Of a stretch of 64,000 bases of DNA, positions 37,059 to 51,755 are shown one piece after another. The notes below the pieces were generated by a model. The model saw nothing but the letters and a program-made list of their open reading frames with translations. It did not search any database and was not told where the DNA came from. The DNA lies in contig NC_083597.1 in assembly GCF_020882245.1 (NCBI RefSeq), positions 49,950,152-50,014,151 on the forward strand. Reading direction: 5' to 3'. This DNA is from Rhopalosiphum padi (taxonomy: Eukaryota > Arthropoda > Insecta > Hemiptera > Aphididae). Position 1 is the stretch's first letter; the number at the start of each line of letters is the position of its first letter. The position numbers and the translations under genes are program-made.

Positions 37059-40000
37059 ATGTCAATAATAAAAACCGAAACAACCGAAGCACTGATAGAA
37101 AGAGGGTTTGAATTTTTTGCAAAACATTTCCCAGATGTTGAAAAACCTGATAAATTGGGTATTGGGCCCGGACGAGTAAATTTAATTGGAGAACACACGG
37201 ATTATAATGACGGGTTCGTATTACCTATGGTGAGTAAATCAAATAATTTATATTTATTATTTTGTATATTACTTCAAATAAAATTAAAAATGCAATAATA
37301 TATATAAGTAGATACATAAGAGATTAGAATAGATATTGCTTTATGATTTTACGTTTATAAATATATAAGTTGTTGTTGAATATTGAATGAATGAGAAAAC
37401 AAACCATTTTTACATTTAGATATAGGTACCGCATTAGGTATAAATACGCATTTCGAATATTGTGATAGTTAGATTCAAGTATTGTAATTTTCTTAGAAAT
37501 GGACGATTTGTTAATCGTTTTTTTGTTAAATAATATATTAAGTCAATTTTAGGTTTTTTAAATCAACTTGGTTTAGGTTTAAAGGTTTATTAGTCGTATT
37601 CATCAGACACTTGAAACCTAAGTGACCTGTATACTTGTATGATGGTCGCACAAACTTCGTCTGAATGCATGGGTACTTAAATTTAAATTAATTTCATTAT
37701 TTTAATAAATGACCTGTTATACATTTTTATTTTTATTTATTAAATTTTGTGTATTAGTTACTTGGTATTTTTTCTAAGAGAACAATACATAAACCCCTCC
37801 CCACACAAAAAAAATCACAATCAACAACAACAATTCAATAATAAATAATTAGTGACAAACAACTAACACATCGAGCCAAATTACGCCCAAAACGTAATAT
37901 ATGAAAAATAATTACTGGAAGCCTTAAATTACTCTGACAGCGACGTATAGACAATATTTTTGATAATAAATAGATCAAGGTCGTCTTGTCCAAAAAACAT
38001 TAAAGATTTAGGTAATTTGTTATTTTTTAATTTTGAAGTAAGTTATATGCATTTAAAAAAATTAAAACTATAAATTATTTAAATTATTATTTTTTATTTT
38101 ATAATGCTCACAACTTGCTTCAAAGTTAAAATATTAAAAAGCCTTCGCTGGATCCTGGTTTTGAATAATATTCTTACCTTTAAATTTGATAATAACTCAA
38201 TTCACTATAATACAAGAAATAACTGTAAAATTAATTATTATAAACGTACAATTTGGTACATTATACGTACAATTATTAAAACGATTTTAATGGTTTTTTA
38301 AATTTATCTAAATTCAAAACCGATTTTTTGAGTTGTTAAAATGTTTATTCTAAGGATATAATATCTTTTATAAATGATTTTACAAAATTATAAAATTGAA
38401 TTAATCTATTACTTAATAATAAAATAAAAAAAAAATTATTATTATACTCGAAAATTCTTAACAATTATTAATAATACAATTTAGTTTATATTGCCACAGG
38501 ACACTCTTTAAGACTTAAATGGCATAAAATATTGAAGGATTTGAATAAATTCATTATTAAAGGAAAAATAGGGATGAACATACTCTCGGTGTAGTTCCAT
38601 CTTGTATTATATAGGTATAATTGAAAAAATGTAGGTGTTACTGATAAAGTATTTATGATATTATTGATATGTGGCGTTAACTATACTTTGTATATGCTCG
38701 AAATAATTCATACATATTACCCTGTATTTAAAATGTACTTTATACATACGTTTAGGCGTGTTATAATTTATGATATGAATTAAAAACTAATTAATAACCT
38801 TGGTTGGAGTTTTAGTGGACATAATTTTATCAACAACGTATTTTTGATAATTTAAGGGTACCTACGTGAGTGTATACGTATATTTACATGGTCGTTCAAA
38901 ATTGTTTGTAGGTATATCGTTATAGGTATATCGTTTTTATATCATATAAAATGTATGTAAAAATCGTACATTTTATTACTGTCAGTATAGTCAGTATCGT
39001 ATAGACTGTAATGCCTATTCACATTCATTATTCATTCTTAGTGTTTGTATTTTTTTGCATTTTCTATCGTATTCATCATGAATAAGTAAGAAGCATGACC
39101 AAGTATAAACTTGGTTTTAGAGTTATCGTACAATTATTGAAAGCTTACTATTTAATTTAACATCGTACAACAACATTTGTCATCCCTAATTTAAATGTTA
39201 AATATGATGTGTACCGTAGTCCGTATTATATGAGTTATATACCTATAATTCTTTATTTCGTCTCTATATTTATATTATTTTTTCTTTTTTTTAATTTTGT
39301 ATGAATTTTAATAATAATTTATATAATTTTTATCAAATAAATTTAATTCTCAAATAATTTTTTTTTTTTTTTAATGCCCTTCCTTATTAGTACATTTTTT
39401 TTAACGTCCACTGGCATAAATACTTGTATTTATGCTAATAATCAATGTACATATTTTTTTGTTTTACTAGGTATTAAATATTAATTTTTTAATTTGTTTT
39501 ATTTATATTTTACACTACAATTAAACTTGAATATTTCAATGCCTGTCTTAACGCACTTAACTATTTTGAAATAATTCTTAATACATAATATGATTTATAG
39601 ATATCTACATATAGTATAATATTTGTTATTTAACATATTATTCAAGACGATTGAAAATTTCACAGGACCCTAACCCAGGATTATTTATATTTAGTCACTA
39701 ATTTTAATATTTATCAGGTATAGAACATTAAAGATTTACGGTCATGTTACATGTACCTATAAAAGTTAAGTAAATTTTTTATTTAAATTATTTAAAAAAA
39801 TATATACTCTCATAAAAACTAAATCAATGTTTTGCTTACAATATTACTTATTTATATATTAATTTGATTCATTTTTGTTGATAACAGTATATCTATAAAC
39901 TTTGATATTTTTGAAACTTAATATTAGCTGGTGATTTATAATTATATATTGTAAAATATTGGTTATCGTGAAAAATACAGTTTTAAATTAAATTGTACTA

Positions 40001-43000
40001 AATTTATAAATGATCATAATAGGTATTATATTATTAATTGCTCTTTAATTTATCAAATATGTATCGTTAGTTGTAACCATAGCAGTGGTACTGCATACAT
40101 AAACATTTTGTTTTTGTATCTAAGTACTTATTAATTAGATTACCCTATTTTTGGCTTTTAAACTATGACATCATTAGATTACATTTATAATTGTTTAAAG
40201 TACATTATCGTTAATCGTATTTTATCTTATTTGTTACCTTTTGCAATGTAAATGATGCCTTGAGTATTCTATTTATTCTATTTACAACAAACACACTCAC
40301 ATACACATATTATTGAATAAATTTAAACACTTCCTTAATTACTTAATTAGTAGTTTAGTTGAGTTAGTTAAAAACATTAAATTATTTATAGAAAAAAACC
40401 TTTCACCCTGATAACTTGTATACATATTTTTTATAACTACTTACGTCAATGAACAATAATACAAATAACAAAAATAAATGTATTTATAAACGATTATTTC
40501 AATGTCTCATAGTGAATAGACTTTAAACTTAGTGAATGTAAAAATTAAATTGTTTTAATTATAATTTATTGGTAATTATTAATTTTTAACTAATTTCTCT
40601 AAATATCTAAATATTAAGAGATTTTAAATTTAAAAAACACTATTTTCAGAATTTAAAAATAAAGTATAATATTTATGGAGTGATTCACCAATCATGCTGA
40701 TTACCAATATTTTTCCTTTAATAATGTGTTTATTCAAATTCTGATTTTTTGAATTTTCAAGTTTAAAAATCATATTATAAGTACTTCGATTTTTATAAGT
40801 CATTTCAGGATTATGGTGTCCACACAAATCTAATTAGGACCAACTTCTTTTACTTCAAATGAATAATAACAGATTATTTCTTTCTTTAAAGTTGGTGTCA
40901 AATCAAAATTTGAACGAGTATAGTTTCTAAATTATTAAACTTTATGAACTGATTTGAAAATTACATTAACTAGCATTTGTTAGTATGCTTGTAAAAACTT
41001 TTCAGTATATTAAGCAGCCAAGCAGGAAATAGATTTACTAGTATTTATTTATTTTATATATAATTTAAAACTATTATTAAGGATTATAATCATTTTTACG
41101 GAAAGTCAAATCACTCATAAACTATTCTTACTTAATTCGAAATAGATACATACATTTTTTTTTATAAAAATTAGCTACTCAACAGTTTATAGTAAAACAG
41201 TTTGTATCGTTATAGGACATTCATCAACCTATAAAACGTTAAACGCTCAACGCATAAAAATCATAATATGTAAAAATACAGTCTCAAAGTATATTTAAAT
41301 TGTTAGTCATTTTAAAAACCGGCATTTTATTAAATGCATAATTAGAGTACCTATAATAAGGGAGTAAGCATATTTGGTGAATCTTGTAAATTATATCGAT
41401 TATCTACAATAGTATGTGAATATTTTTAGGGAAAATATTCAGGCAATTTTTATATTAATAAATTGATTAGTTACCGTATTTTAAAACTGTTTAAAAGATT
41501 ATGGGTAGACATTAAAGGGTTATTTTATACTTTCGAGTAATAACGAATATCGACTTCAATAAATTTTCAATTTTAGCCTTAGTTCTAATAATCTAACTTA
41601 TAGTTAATTAAAAAATAAAAAAAACTGAAGAAGCCACTTTGCTGTATAGTAGGTTTTGAGTGTGCATGTGCATATAAGAAAGTATAATTTATGTACGAGG
41701 AACCTTGAATGAAATTGTCAAACTGTATTACCGAGTATAATATATATTTGAATATCCAAAGTTGTTAAAATTTGAATTTAAAGCGTTCATGAAAAATGTA
41801 TGTGACTTTACACTTAAATTCTTTTTAAATTTCATATAAAAGAGGTAAAAGGAATCTTTTATTAGATTATCAAACTTAGCTACTTAGGAGTTAGGGTATA
41901 ACAATTTAAAATTTTATGAATTTTTACTACAAAATAATTTATACATTTCGTTATTTAAAAAATCAAAATTTGATCTTTAAACGTATATAACAAAATCATA
42001 GGCGGATATCGGGAGGAGGGGGGCTTAGCCCCCAAATGTTTCAATACACCCCCCAAAAATCGAATGTAATATGTTATACTTGTGTATAGAAAGAGGTGCG
42101 GGGTCACTTTACATTGCATTATTATAACCCCCCTAAAAATTCAACTAAATGTCCGCCTATGAGCAAAATTGTGACTATGGATTTTAGATATTTTTTAATT
42201 TCTGTTGGAACAACTTATAAGGAACATGGTATTATATTTTAGAAAAAAAAGATACTAAATAAGTAAAAAATTGCAAATGTCTAACATAAAAAAATATATT
42301 TATAAAAATTCTAACTAATTGGTAAAAATGTCATGTTTCTAATATTTTATTTTTGAAATACAACAAAAATTTAGATCTATATTCTTGTTCTCTTTTTTTG
42401 TCTTATAGTTTATTTTTTATTTTATTTTACTATATACTTTTCTTATAATGATGTATACTTAATACTTTTATATTTTAAGCTTTCATGCGTTTATTAAACG
42501 GTTTTGTCAAAATTGGTTTTCCTTAAAAATTCTCGCTTTTCCCGATTGTTTGAAAAGTAATTTTTTACTTTTGACTTCCATAAAAACAAAGTAATTTGAA
42601 TTTGCTATCAAAAACCCTTCTCAGAGTTAATGATTAAAGTATTTTTACTGTTTCAAAAGAATGACAAAATAACCGAAAATAAAATGTTTTAAAAAAATGT
42701 TTTTACTTTGCTCATAATCTAAAATAATTATGTAGCGTTAGTTATCAACTAGATATTCGTTATTAGTGTAATGTTTCTTTGATGTTTATCACTAGAGTAC
42801 AATATAATAAATTTATATATTCTTATATTATATAGAGATGATATTTTAATAACTATTAATGTAGAAAGTTGCACATTAATGAGAAATTATATTGAATGTT
42901 AATAATGTTTATATTTTATCTACTTTTAACATCTAATTATATGTATTATTATGAATTGTATATACAATTGTAATCAAACATGCAAAATAATGCTATTGTA

Positions 43001-46000
43001 AATTGACTCATGATAAAATTTAAGTTCTTATGTGTTATACTGTTATAACTTATAACGTAATATTATTATGAATATCAAGGCCGTAACTGGGAGAAAGGTC
43101 CAGGGGTCCAGGCCTCCCCTGAAATCTTTTAAAGTTAAAACATTTTAGTGGTGAATGTAAGGTATAATATAGGTAATAGTAAGTATTTACATTAAAAAAA
43201 TGTTGGACTGCTTCTTCCCCCCTGAATTTTTTTCAGTTTCGACCATAATGAATATTATTGATACAATGATACCATATAATATATATAATTTAAATTAAAT
43301 TTGATAAGTCTCTTAGTTTATAAAAATTCAGCATAATCAAAATGACTTAAAATCACTGTATTTATTTAATATTTTGCATTGTGATATTATATAATATTAT
43401 GACATCATAATAATAATCCACCATTTAGAAGCTTTTAGCACGTAATTGTTTTTAAATATTTTATTTTTGTAAAGCGTTAAATATTGAACTGTATTTAAAA
43501 CACTAACCACTTGTTTATACCCCTTCATTTTTCAAATAAAATAAAGTATTTTTTAAGCAGATTCTGCCAAAAAATATTGCCTCTATTTATATGAATAATT
43601 TATTTAGAATTCCTATAAAATGTTGTAATGTGCATGACGAAAAAAAATCGTAATAGGAATAATAAATATTATATCATATATTATTATTTATTTCGCTAAG
43701 TTTCCACACTGTTTTATGGCATTTGAACTAGTACCTATATATTATAATGTACTATTTATTCCATTATTAAACCATCCGGAAACTAATCTAAGCCTTGCAG
43801 GACGAAGGAGATAAACTAGATCACATTTATTATAATATACCTATAATATTTTAACGGGTTTATTTGAAAATTTCTTTTAATACTCACGTCTTTACATATT
43901 ACCTGCCGCTTTTATTTCAATTTGTATACCTATTCGTGAATTTTTGTTTGATGGAAATACTTGTATTTACAACATACATGTTTATAAAGCTTCAAATGAA
44001 AAGATTTTCACGATTTATTGTGTAAACGTTTATTAATCGTATATTTTTGTTCATTTTATATAGGCATTGCCCATGGTGACAATAATGCTGGGACGAGCCA
44101 ACAATAGTGACACATGTCGCGTAGTTACTGCATGTAATGATTTCGATGAAATCCAGGACTCGAATAAAACCGAATTTAAAATTCCTACCGTCAAGCCGCT
44201 GTACGTGGGCACACCTAAATGGGCCAACTACGTCAAAGGAGTGATCGCATGCTTCCAAAGTGCGTACCCATAGGCACGTACTGTTTATTTGAATAAGTAT
44301 AATACGTTGTTTAATTAGTTTGGTCATTAACAAACAATGCGTCGATGATAGATAAATTAGAGACCATTATAGACTAAACAGTAAACATTCACGAGTTTTT
44401 TTCGAGCTTTTCATCCAAAAATTGATACTTGTCTTATATACACAAAATATTATACTAATGCCATTTGCCGGCAAATACATAAATATAACTTAACTAAACT
44501 GTATATATTAAAATATTATATTAACATAACGTATATAACTTAATATAATTATATTTTTTCTTCTTGGCACATTTTTTTTTCACTGCGCCAATAATGTTAC
44601 AGTGATTGACAGGGAATACAAGATACAATCTTTATAAAATTGAAATTGTCCTTACAACATTTACGAGAAAATAACACAGTTTTTTACCACAATTTGGTCC
44701 TTTACTACTTTCTCTGAAGAAGTAATAAAAAACTCGTTTAAATAATGTTAATAAATTTATTTATACTATTTTATGTTAAACGCTGAAACGCATACTTCCA
44801 ACTGTTAAAAGAAATATAAATAAATAGTAATAGAAGGATTTTATTTTCTTATTAATTTTTAAAATATTATTCTAATATCATTTAAAAATGAAGATCTTAA
44901 AAAAATATTATAAAAAAAATCAAATTATTTTACGCAAGAAATATCTGTTTGTGACCTAGAAATTGACCGTCAGAGACTTTTACATGGCAAATTTCGATTT
45001 TTTGAATGGAGCTTAATTAACGATCAAACACTGTACTAAACTAATAATGCTTAAAGAATAATGTGCAGCAAAGAAACAAATACGTATACTAGTATGACGT
45101 AGAACGAAATGCATGCTCCCTTTATTCATTAATAATGCACTGTTTATTCAAATTCTGATTTTAAGAATTTTTAAGCATACTCTAAAGCTGGTACACATGT
45201 TTTTTATACCATTGAAAGAGTGTCATGCGGTGATAAAAAATTATTTTTTCCAAATAAAACCCGACTTTTATCGATGTAAATTACTTATGCCTATTAAAAT
45301 CTAATTATAAATTACTCACTTTTGACTTATTAAAATCTATGTACAAGTATATACTGTATACTATTATGTAGGATAATTATAATCCTTAATAATGGTTTTA
45401 CTAATATGAGCATAAATTTATGTAAGTTTATTATATAAACATAATATTTGAATATAATTAATATACAAAATATTTAGTCTATAGCGCCTACTAACTCATA
45501 AATTTTATAAATTGTAAATATTTATAGATTTATATCACTTAATATAATTTTAAAATCATCATAGTCAAATATCTTATAAGCCTATTATGATGGATTTTTA
45601 TTCTTAGTGCATACAGTAACTCAAAATTTCGTAGTCCAAATTTGAATTGATAAACATCAATATTTTTATAAAATCGATCTGTTTAACTATTTACTGCCAA
45701 AATAAATTATTCTCATGAGAATAAAGAAGTTTGTAACGCCACAAAATGTTCTTTATGTAGTATAAAAATCTATAAATATTTGAAAATATAATCTTTTACA
45801 AATTCTAAATATCAGAATTTTAACAAATGTACAAAGAAAGGAAAAATTGATAGAGAGCATTAAGCAAGCTTGGTAACTCAATTAGTATATTAAAAACCAA
45901 TTTTTAATTTTTCCCATTTAGGTATAATAGTAGGTTTTGATGCCGTAATTCTATCCAGCGTGCCTTTGGGTGGTGGACTGTCCAGCAGTGCTTCCCTAGA

Positions 46001-49000
46001 AGTAGCTACTTATTCATTCATCGAAGCTATTACAGGAAATAGAACAATTCAGTAATGAAAACTTTATGCATATAAATATAGTGTTGGGTAAACATTAAAC
46101 AACTAAACCGTTAATTACATTTTTCAGATTAGTACAAAAAGCCATGGTATGCCAAAAAGCAGAGCATATGTTCGCTGGAGTACCTTGTGGAATAATGGAC
46201 CAATTTATTTCTGTAATGGGAATAGAAGGTCATGCTTTACTCATAGACTGCAAGTATGTTTATTATATTGTAATTATATACATCTTAATGCAACGTTACT
46301 ATTGTCATTTGGACTAGGGCCAATTTTTTTTATGATTGGGTGATTACTGATTATATGTTTCATTCAATAAAGGACGTAGGATGATTCGATGTAAAGACGT
46401 ATACAAAAAGTTTCTTGTTCCTGTTTACACGTGACATCAAAATTATTATTTTGATTGTAATATTAATCTGGTTATACTGTAGAATCGATTTTTTATATTA
46501 TTTATTATAGACCACACAGATTAATTTCTATAAAAGTCAGTTAATGGTTTTGTTTGATTTAATTTTTCCTTTAAGTCTATTTATTTTGTTTTCTTATTTT
46601 TTTTATAGATCATTACAATACGAACCCGTTCCGTTGACTGAATCCAATTACGTGTTTTTGATAACTAACTCCAATGTTCATCATGAATTATCCAGTAGCC
46701 AATACCAGCTGAGACGATATCAATGCGAAGAAGCAAGCGATTTGTTAAACGTTCAAAGTCTCAGATCCGCCACGATGGAAACCTTGAATAGTAAAGTCAA
46801 CAACATTTCGACACTATAATAATAATTTATAAATATAAAATATTTCTTAGGGTGTTAATTATTTTACGCTTTGATTAAACAGAAGTACACTTGAATGGGA
46901 AAATGAATGAAATAATATATAAGCGCGCTAGACACGTAATAACGGAAATTGAACGAACAAAAACCGCTGCTGATGTATTAAAACGTGGCGACTACAAATC
47001 GTTTGGTGAACTCATGAATGCTAGCCATAACTCGTTAAGGTAATTTAATATTCATTTTTGTACGTGTTGATCACAATTTCTAATTTTTTATTTAAGGTTT
47101 TAATTGTTTTGATTAACGAGTGCTGAGTTGTGATACTAATAGTAATAGACAATAATAGTATAGGTGTCAACTTATATAACTAGTAATTTATCAATTATAA
47201 CGATAAATACAATGATATAGAAAACATAAAAAAATTAATACATGCACAAATAAAAAAATATTAATAAGATGTTTTAAAAAAAACCAAGTACTATTCATAT
47301 TTGGTAATTAGTTATCTTATCTAATTTATCATATAAAAATATACTTTTCAATGAATAATAAAGAGGAGTAAGGTTAAAACGTGAGTTATTTCCAAAAATA
47401 ATTAATGCCATGATAATATTATTTATGATACCATGTTTCTATCATATACATTACATATTTTTATTAATTTAAGTTAACTTGGTTACTTTTCCTGGAGCAA
47501 TATCTGTTGCATCATAAATTATTATTATGCATATCATTACTTAAATTTTATTATTAATTAAATGTTGGTTATTATATTATTCTGTTAACCACGGACCTAT
47601 TTACAGATTTTATTTTTATTGTTACGGTTTCATATAGTTTATTGTTACATATCGACACGCAATGCAAGGTCATGCGTAAAGAAAAAACAATGACACTCGT
47701 GCACATTATATTTTATTAAAAATATTTTTACCTCGATGTTACAGTTTTTACTACAATTTTATATTCTGGAATTGGAACAGTCTTTTTTTTTTTGCTATTG
47801 ATTGTGTTTACTGTTCAGTTTTTACTTTTATTATTCAAATAAAATAAATAATTTAAGGTATGTTTAAAAATACAATGATGTTGGTATACATTTTTCATTG
47901 TTGTAACACAATCATGTTAATTTTTCTATTCATACATTGATAATAACTACAATTAGCCATTAGGTACCTACTATGTATTATTGATTTTAATATTACGTGT
48001 TGATCCTAAGCGTATGAATTATTTTTTGTATTAACTTATATTTAAAAAATATATATATTATGTATATTGTTACTATTCAGGACTCAGGTGTACATAGTTC
48101 TCACATAGAATTTATACAGTTATGCCTAAGTAATATAGGTATTATAAAAATGTATTAAAAAATAAAAACTACAATTTTGTATCGTCCTGGCCTAGTTTGA
48201 ATTGTATGATTATTACTAAGAAAATATAGAATTTTTGAAAGTAATCAAAACGAAAAATGTTTTCTAAAGCTTAACTAAACGCTGTAATATTATAATATGT
48301 TTTTCAATATTCTAAGTGCTGGATCGTGTTGAAAAATGAGAATATATACAGTATATATAACAAATTTAATAAATCATATTGTCGGTACCTACTGGCCAAT
48401 GTAGCATTATTATTTATTAGTTTAATAATATTATCAACATAATCTTCGTAACTGTCGAGTATTATATACTTACCTACTTTAAATAATATGGTAAAATGTG
48501 TAAAGAATGGTATCGTCGTGCGCCTTTTTTATTATTATTAGACGGTACCTATATGACATAATTATAATATATATTATACGATTCGTGTTTATTGAATCCT
48601 ATTTAAACCATTCATATCTTGTACATAACTTTGTCGTAACACTCGTAACAATGTTAATTGTTATTATATTTTTCAGGGACGATTTCGAAGTTTCCTGTCC
48701 AGAGTTGGATCAGTTGGTAGAATTGGCCAGAAAAGTGCCAGGTGTCCTTGGGTCTCGTATGACCGGAGGAGGTTTCGGTGGATGCACAGTCACATTGGTT
48801 AGGGCCATAGAGCTACAATTATATGGAATTACGCGTGTCCGCGCTGTGTAATTATAATATTATTATTAATATTTCGTTGTGCTTTTCAGGTGGACCAGGC
48901 TGCCGTTAACTCCGTCGTTAGTGCCATTAGTTCGGAATACAAAGGAAGTCCGAAATTCTACATAGTCTCGCCGTCATGCGGAGCGAAAATTGTCAAATTA

Positions 49001-49003
49001 TAG
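37059..49003 (+). CDS. Galk: Galactokinase (GHMP kinase family), 8 coding exons
   Basis: Cytosolic enzyme phosphorylating alpha-D-galactose to galactose-1-phosphate with ATP, first committed step of the Leloir pathway. Coding exons: 37059-37229, 44064-44259, 45922-46051, 46128-46253, 46609-46790, 46886-47039, 48677-48797, 48890-49003. They sum to 1194 nt (397 aa; human GALK1 is 392) with consistent phases. Seen: galactokinase signature GRVNLIGEHTDYNDG from residue 38 (Glu45, His46, Asp48 bind galactose in the family), ATP-binding VPLGGGLSSSAS at 136-147, catalytic Asp190 in CGIMDQF, CPELDQLVE near 327, and motif 3 TGGGFGGC at 349-356. The exon 6 acceptor is taken at 46885, since the AG three bases earlier gives an immediate stop. 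Intron 1 is 6.8 kb and holds two 8-bp-TSD miniature elements; intron 6 is 1.6 kb. An AG at 37050-37051 just before the ATG allows an upstream untranslated exon. Intact. Confidence 0.97.
38140..38215. repeat. Partial copy of the 30.5-kb repeat, in galactokinase intron 1
   Basis: 38165-38194 is identical over 30 bases to 30492-30521 and drifts outside that core. Confidence 0.55.
41997..42161. mobile_element. hAT-like miniature element, 165 bp, in galactokinase intron 1
   Basis: Ends 'cataggcggatat' and reverse complement 'cataggcggacat'. Flanking 8-mers are aacaaaat (41989-41996) and agcaaaat (42162-42169), 7/8 identical. G-rich ('gggaggaggggggc') and C-rich ('cacccccca', 'acccccct') tracts lie inside. 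Non-coding. Confidence 0.85.
43076..43247. mobile_element. hAT-like miniature element, 172 bp, exact 8-bp target duplication
   Basis: Ends 'caaggccgtaactg' and reverse complement 'tatggtcgaaactg' (10/14 match). Both flanks are exactly atgaatat (43068-43075 and 43248-43255). The interior has 'cctcccctgaa' and 'cccccctgaa' blocks. Lies in galactokinase intron 1, about 0.8 kb before exon 2. Confidence 0.85.
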
Positions 49004-49078
49004 TACACCGGCCGTGTTCTCACCAATAACCGTTTAAAGCCGTATTATTCATTATGCGGTATATATACCGTATTGAAT

Positions 49079-49084
49079 AATAAA
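49079..49084 (+). terminator. Galactokinase poly(A) signal
   Basis: AATAAA 76 nt after the TAG stop, the first canonical signal downstream. Confidence 0.8.
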
Positions 49085-50255
49085 ATCGCTCATGATGTAT
49101 TTAGTTGTGTACATTTATTATGAATTGTTTTATGTTTAGACGTGTTTTTTTTATGAGATATACATAAATAATAACTATATACATATAATATATATTTTAA
49201 TATAGTAGTAAATTTTATTTTAGTTCCAATACGCTTAGAAATAATTGTTATATACCTAAACCTAACTAAAAATTGCAATTTTGGAATCAATTATTGAAGG
49301 ATATTATATACCGTGGAGACGTGGAATATAACCAATAACCATACAATATAGATATCTATATTCCATAGCTCATGGTCACAATTTTTTCTATAACTATACC
49401 GATCAATAAATTGTTGGTTTTTGTATAGTTACTATAGTGTTATAGCTTGTACAATTAATGTCAATACTCCACAATGGATTCAGTAGTATCACGCATACGT
49501 AATTGTAGCTGGTCTTGTAAAAATGTAGAATAAGCATCTTTCTTACCCATGGGGTGCGCACCGCTCAACACCTTTTTTGTATTATTATTTATTTCCATTT
49601 GTATTCATTATATTTATCTGCTGAAATTATTTAAAGTTAAAACAGCCCCAAAATTATTAAATAAAAATATGAATTATTTATAATTTAAATCTTCAAAGAT
49701 CATGGATAATAATATAGCTTGTGCCCTGTAGATAGGTGTTTTGTGATTAGTTGATTATATCTAATAAAAAATTGCTAAAATAAAAATAAAATCAAACTTT
49801 TTAATAACTATTTTGTCGAATAATGTCTGAATAACTCAAATTTAATTTATTGTTATTTTAAATTGCTTTTCATTTTGTTATTAGACCAAAAATACATTAA
49901 AGACAAAAATAGTAGAATTAATGGAAAATTTAATAAGATCTAGTAGAAGGAACAACCCAATTTAAATACTTTAACTAAAACATTAAAATAAGATGCAGAA
50001 TACACCGGATTTATCAGTGAGGGTCTTAAGATATTAGATTGGCGTACATACAAACAAAAGAAAGAAAACTTATATACGTTTATAAACTAAGGTATTACAC
50101 AAACTAATGAGAACTTAAAAAAAACCCAAAATTAAAAAAATATATAATAAATTTATCGTTTGCTTAGAAATCAAATTAGATTTTAACTAATCATAAGTTT
50201 ATATAAGTATCTATGATCAAAATAAATTGACTTATTAAAATGAATTCGTATAATA

Positions 50256-50289
50256 ATGAGTACCTATACATAAATGTATAGGTACTCAT
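50256..50289. repeat. Perfect 15-bp stem, 4-nt loop hairpin
   Basis: 'atgagtacctataca', loop 'taaa', then the exact reverse complement. Confidence 0.85.
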
Positions 50290-51668
50290 AATACAATAAA
50301 ATTATCATTTTAATTATAATATTGATTAATATTGATTATATTGATGTAATTTTAAATTTTAAGCAGATTATAAAATTTTTTTCATTAATTTAATTATAAT
50401 TTTATCCATCTTATATAATTTTAGCAGTAAAAACTAAAGATTATAAAACAAACGTAAATATTACTGGTAAAAAGTGCACTACGTCTTCTTACCACCCACC
50501 CACATAATTGCATGGATATTAAATCCTTCATAAACTGTGGAATGTATATATACTGCATATAATTCACCAGTATGGTACACTGAACACTGATCAGTGGTCT
50601 ACAATACCTGCAAAGTATACACACGACACTCATAAGACTATGCGTGTGTCACAAGACCTGAATATGAATTTTGGCGCCACTGAATGAATATTATCACTAT
50701 ATTATATATTTATATTGTGGGATAGTATGGTATAATATATTATATTTTTTCTGTAATTGAATATATTTTCAAGACACGTTATCGGTAAATTTAAATTTAT
50801 AACCTTATACCACTGATGCATAAATATATTTTTATCTTATCGTTATATAAATACTAGTAATACTCTACTATAGCATTCCAAGTATCTAAGGATTATCACA
50901 AATGTTTATTAAAAACTTATCCTTTTATATAAAGACCTTCAATTACAAACTGTGAAAGAGCTAGATTAATTAATCAATATAAAAAATGCCATCAACAATT
51001 GTTTAGCTATTCAAACCTATACTTATTCGAAAAAATATCTTCCTTATCAATTTCAGATAATATCTCACGCCATTTTGAAAAGGACTAGTCAAAATACTTT
51101 TTTTCAAGGTCTGGTACTTTAATCTACAATGTAATTTAAAATTAAAATTGTAAAATAAATAATGAGGCGTGGTCACTGAGTCTTCCTTCTATTATGTTTC
51201 CGTGTCATTATACTACCACTTTAATCTTATAAATCACTTATTGTGTAAATAATATCAGATTGTAAATAAATCATTTAATAAAAAAAAATAATAATAAAGG
51301 TATTAATATAATTATTATTAAATATACATAGATATAGAACTATACATATTATCGTATCGATAACATAGTTTTTCAGAAAGAATTTCAACGAAGTTAAACC
51401 TTACACGCAAGTAGTCCACTATGGCACTATTTCAATATAATTCCTGCGATGCGAACAGTGGCGTGACAAACATTATACATATATATAGACCAAATGGGTG
51501 CAGTTTTCTTAGAGTTGTGAAAAATAATAGAGGGGTTGGGTGATTTGTGAATGATCCGAGTTGTAGTTAATTTGAAATTCCTTATTCTAATATAGAATAT
51601 TTTTTCGGTGTTTGTAATATTTGTATACATAAAAATTGGATTTTAGGTGAGTAGCTTATGAATTATAA

Positions 51669-51755
51669 TTATAAGTATTTAAAATTTAGATGAGCGGAGT
51701 GGAGTGGTACATTTTGCGGGTTTACTTCGCTCGTCTAAACTTTAGTTACTTATAA
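51669..51755. repeat. Inverted repeat with ~31-bp arms
   Basis: Left arm 51669-51699 and right arm 51725-51755 match at about 26 of 31 positions, sharing 'ttataagta' and 'tttaga(t/c)gagcg', around a ~25-bp loop. A related 'agatgagcgaag' occurs at about 20564, suggesting a dispersed foldback element. Confidence 0.65.

Noticed and set aside
43992..44333. Minus-strand 113-codon frame
   Set aside because: Antisense shadow of galactokinase exon 2 and flanking introns.
46149..46343. Plus-strand open frame of 64 codons inside galactokinase
   Set aside because: Wrong frame across exon 4 and intron 4; the phase-correct reading gives the catalytic CGIMDQF.
50670..51480. Possible hAT element between hAT-like ends at ~50680 and ~51465
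   Set aside because: The ends point the wrong way (right-type end first, left-type end second) and no 8-bp duplication was found.
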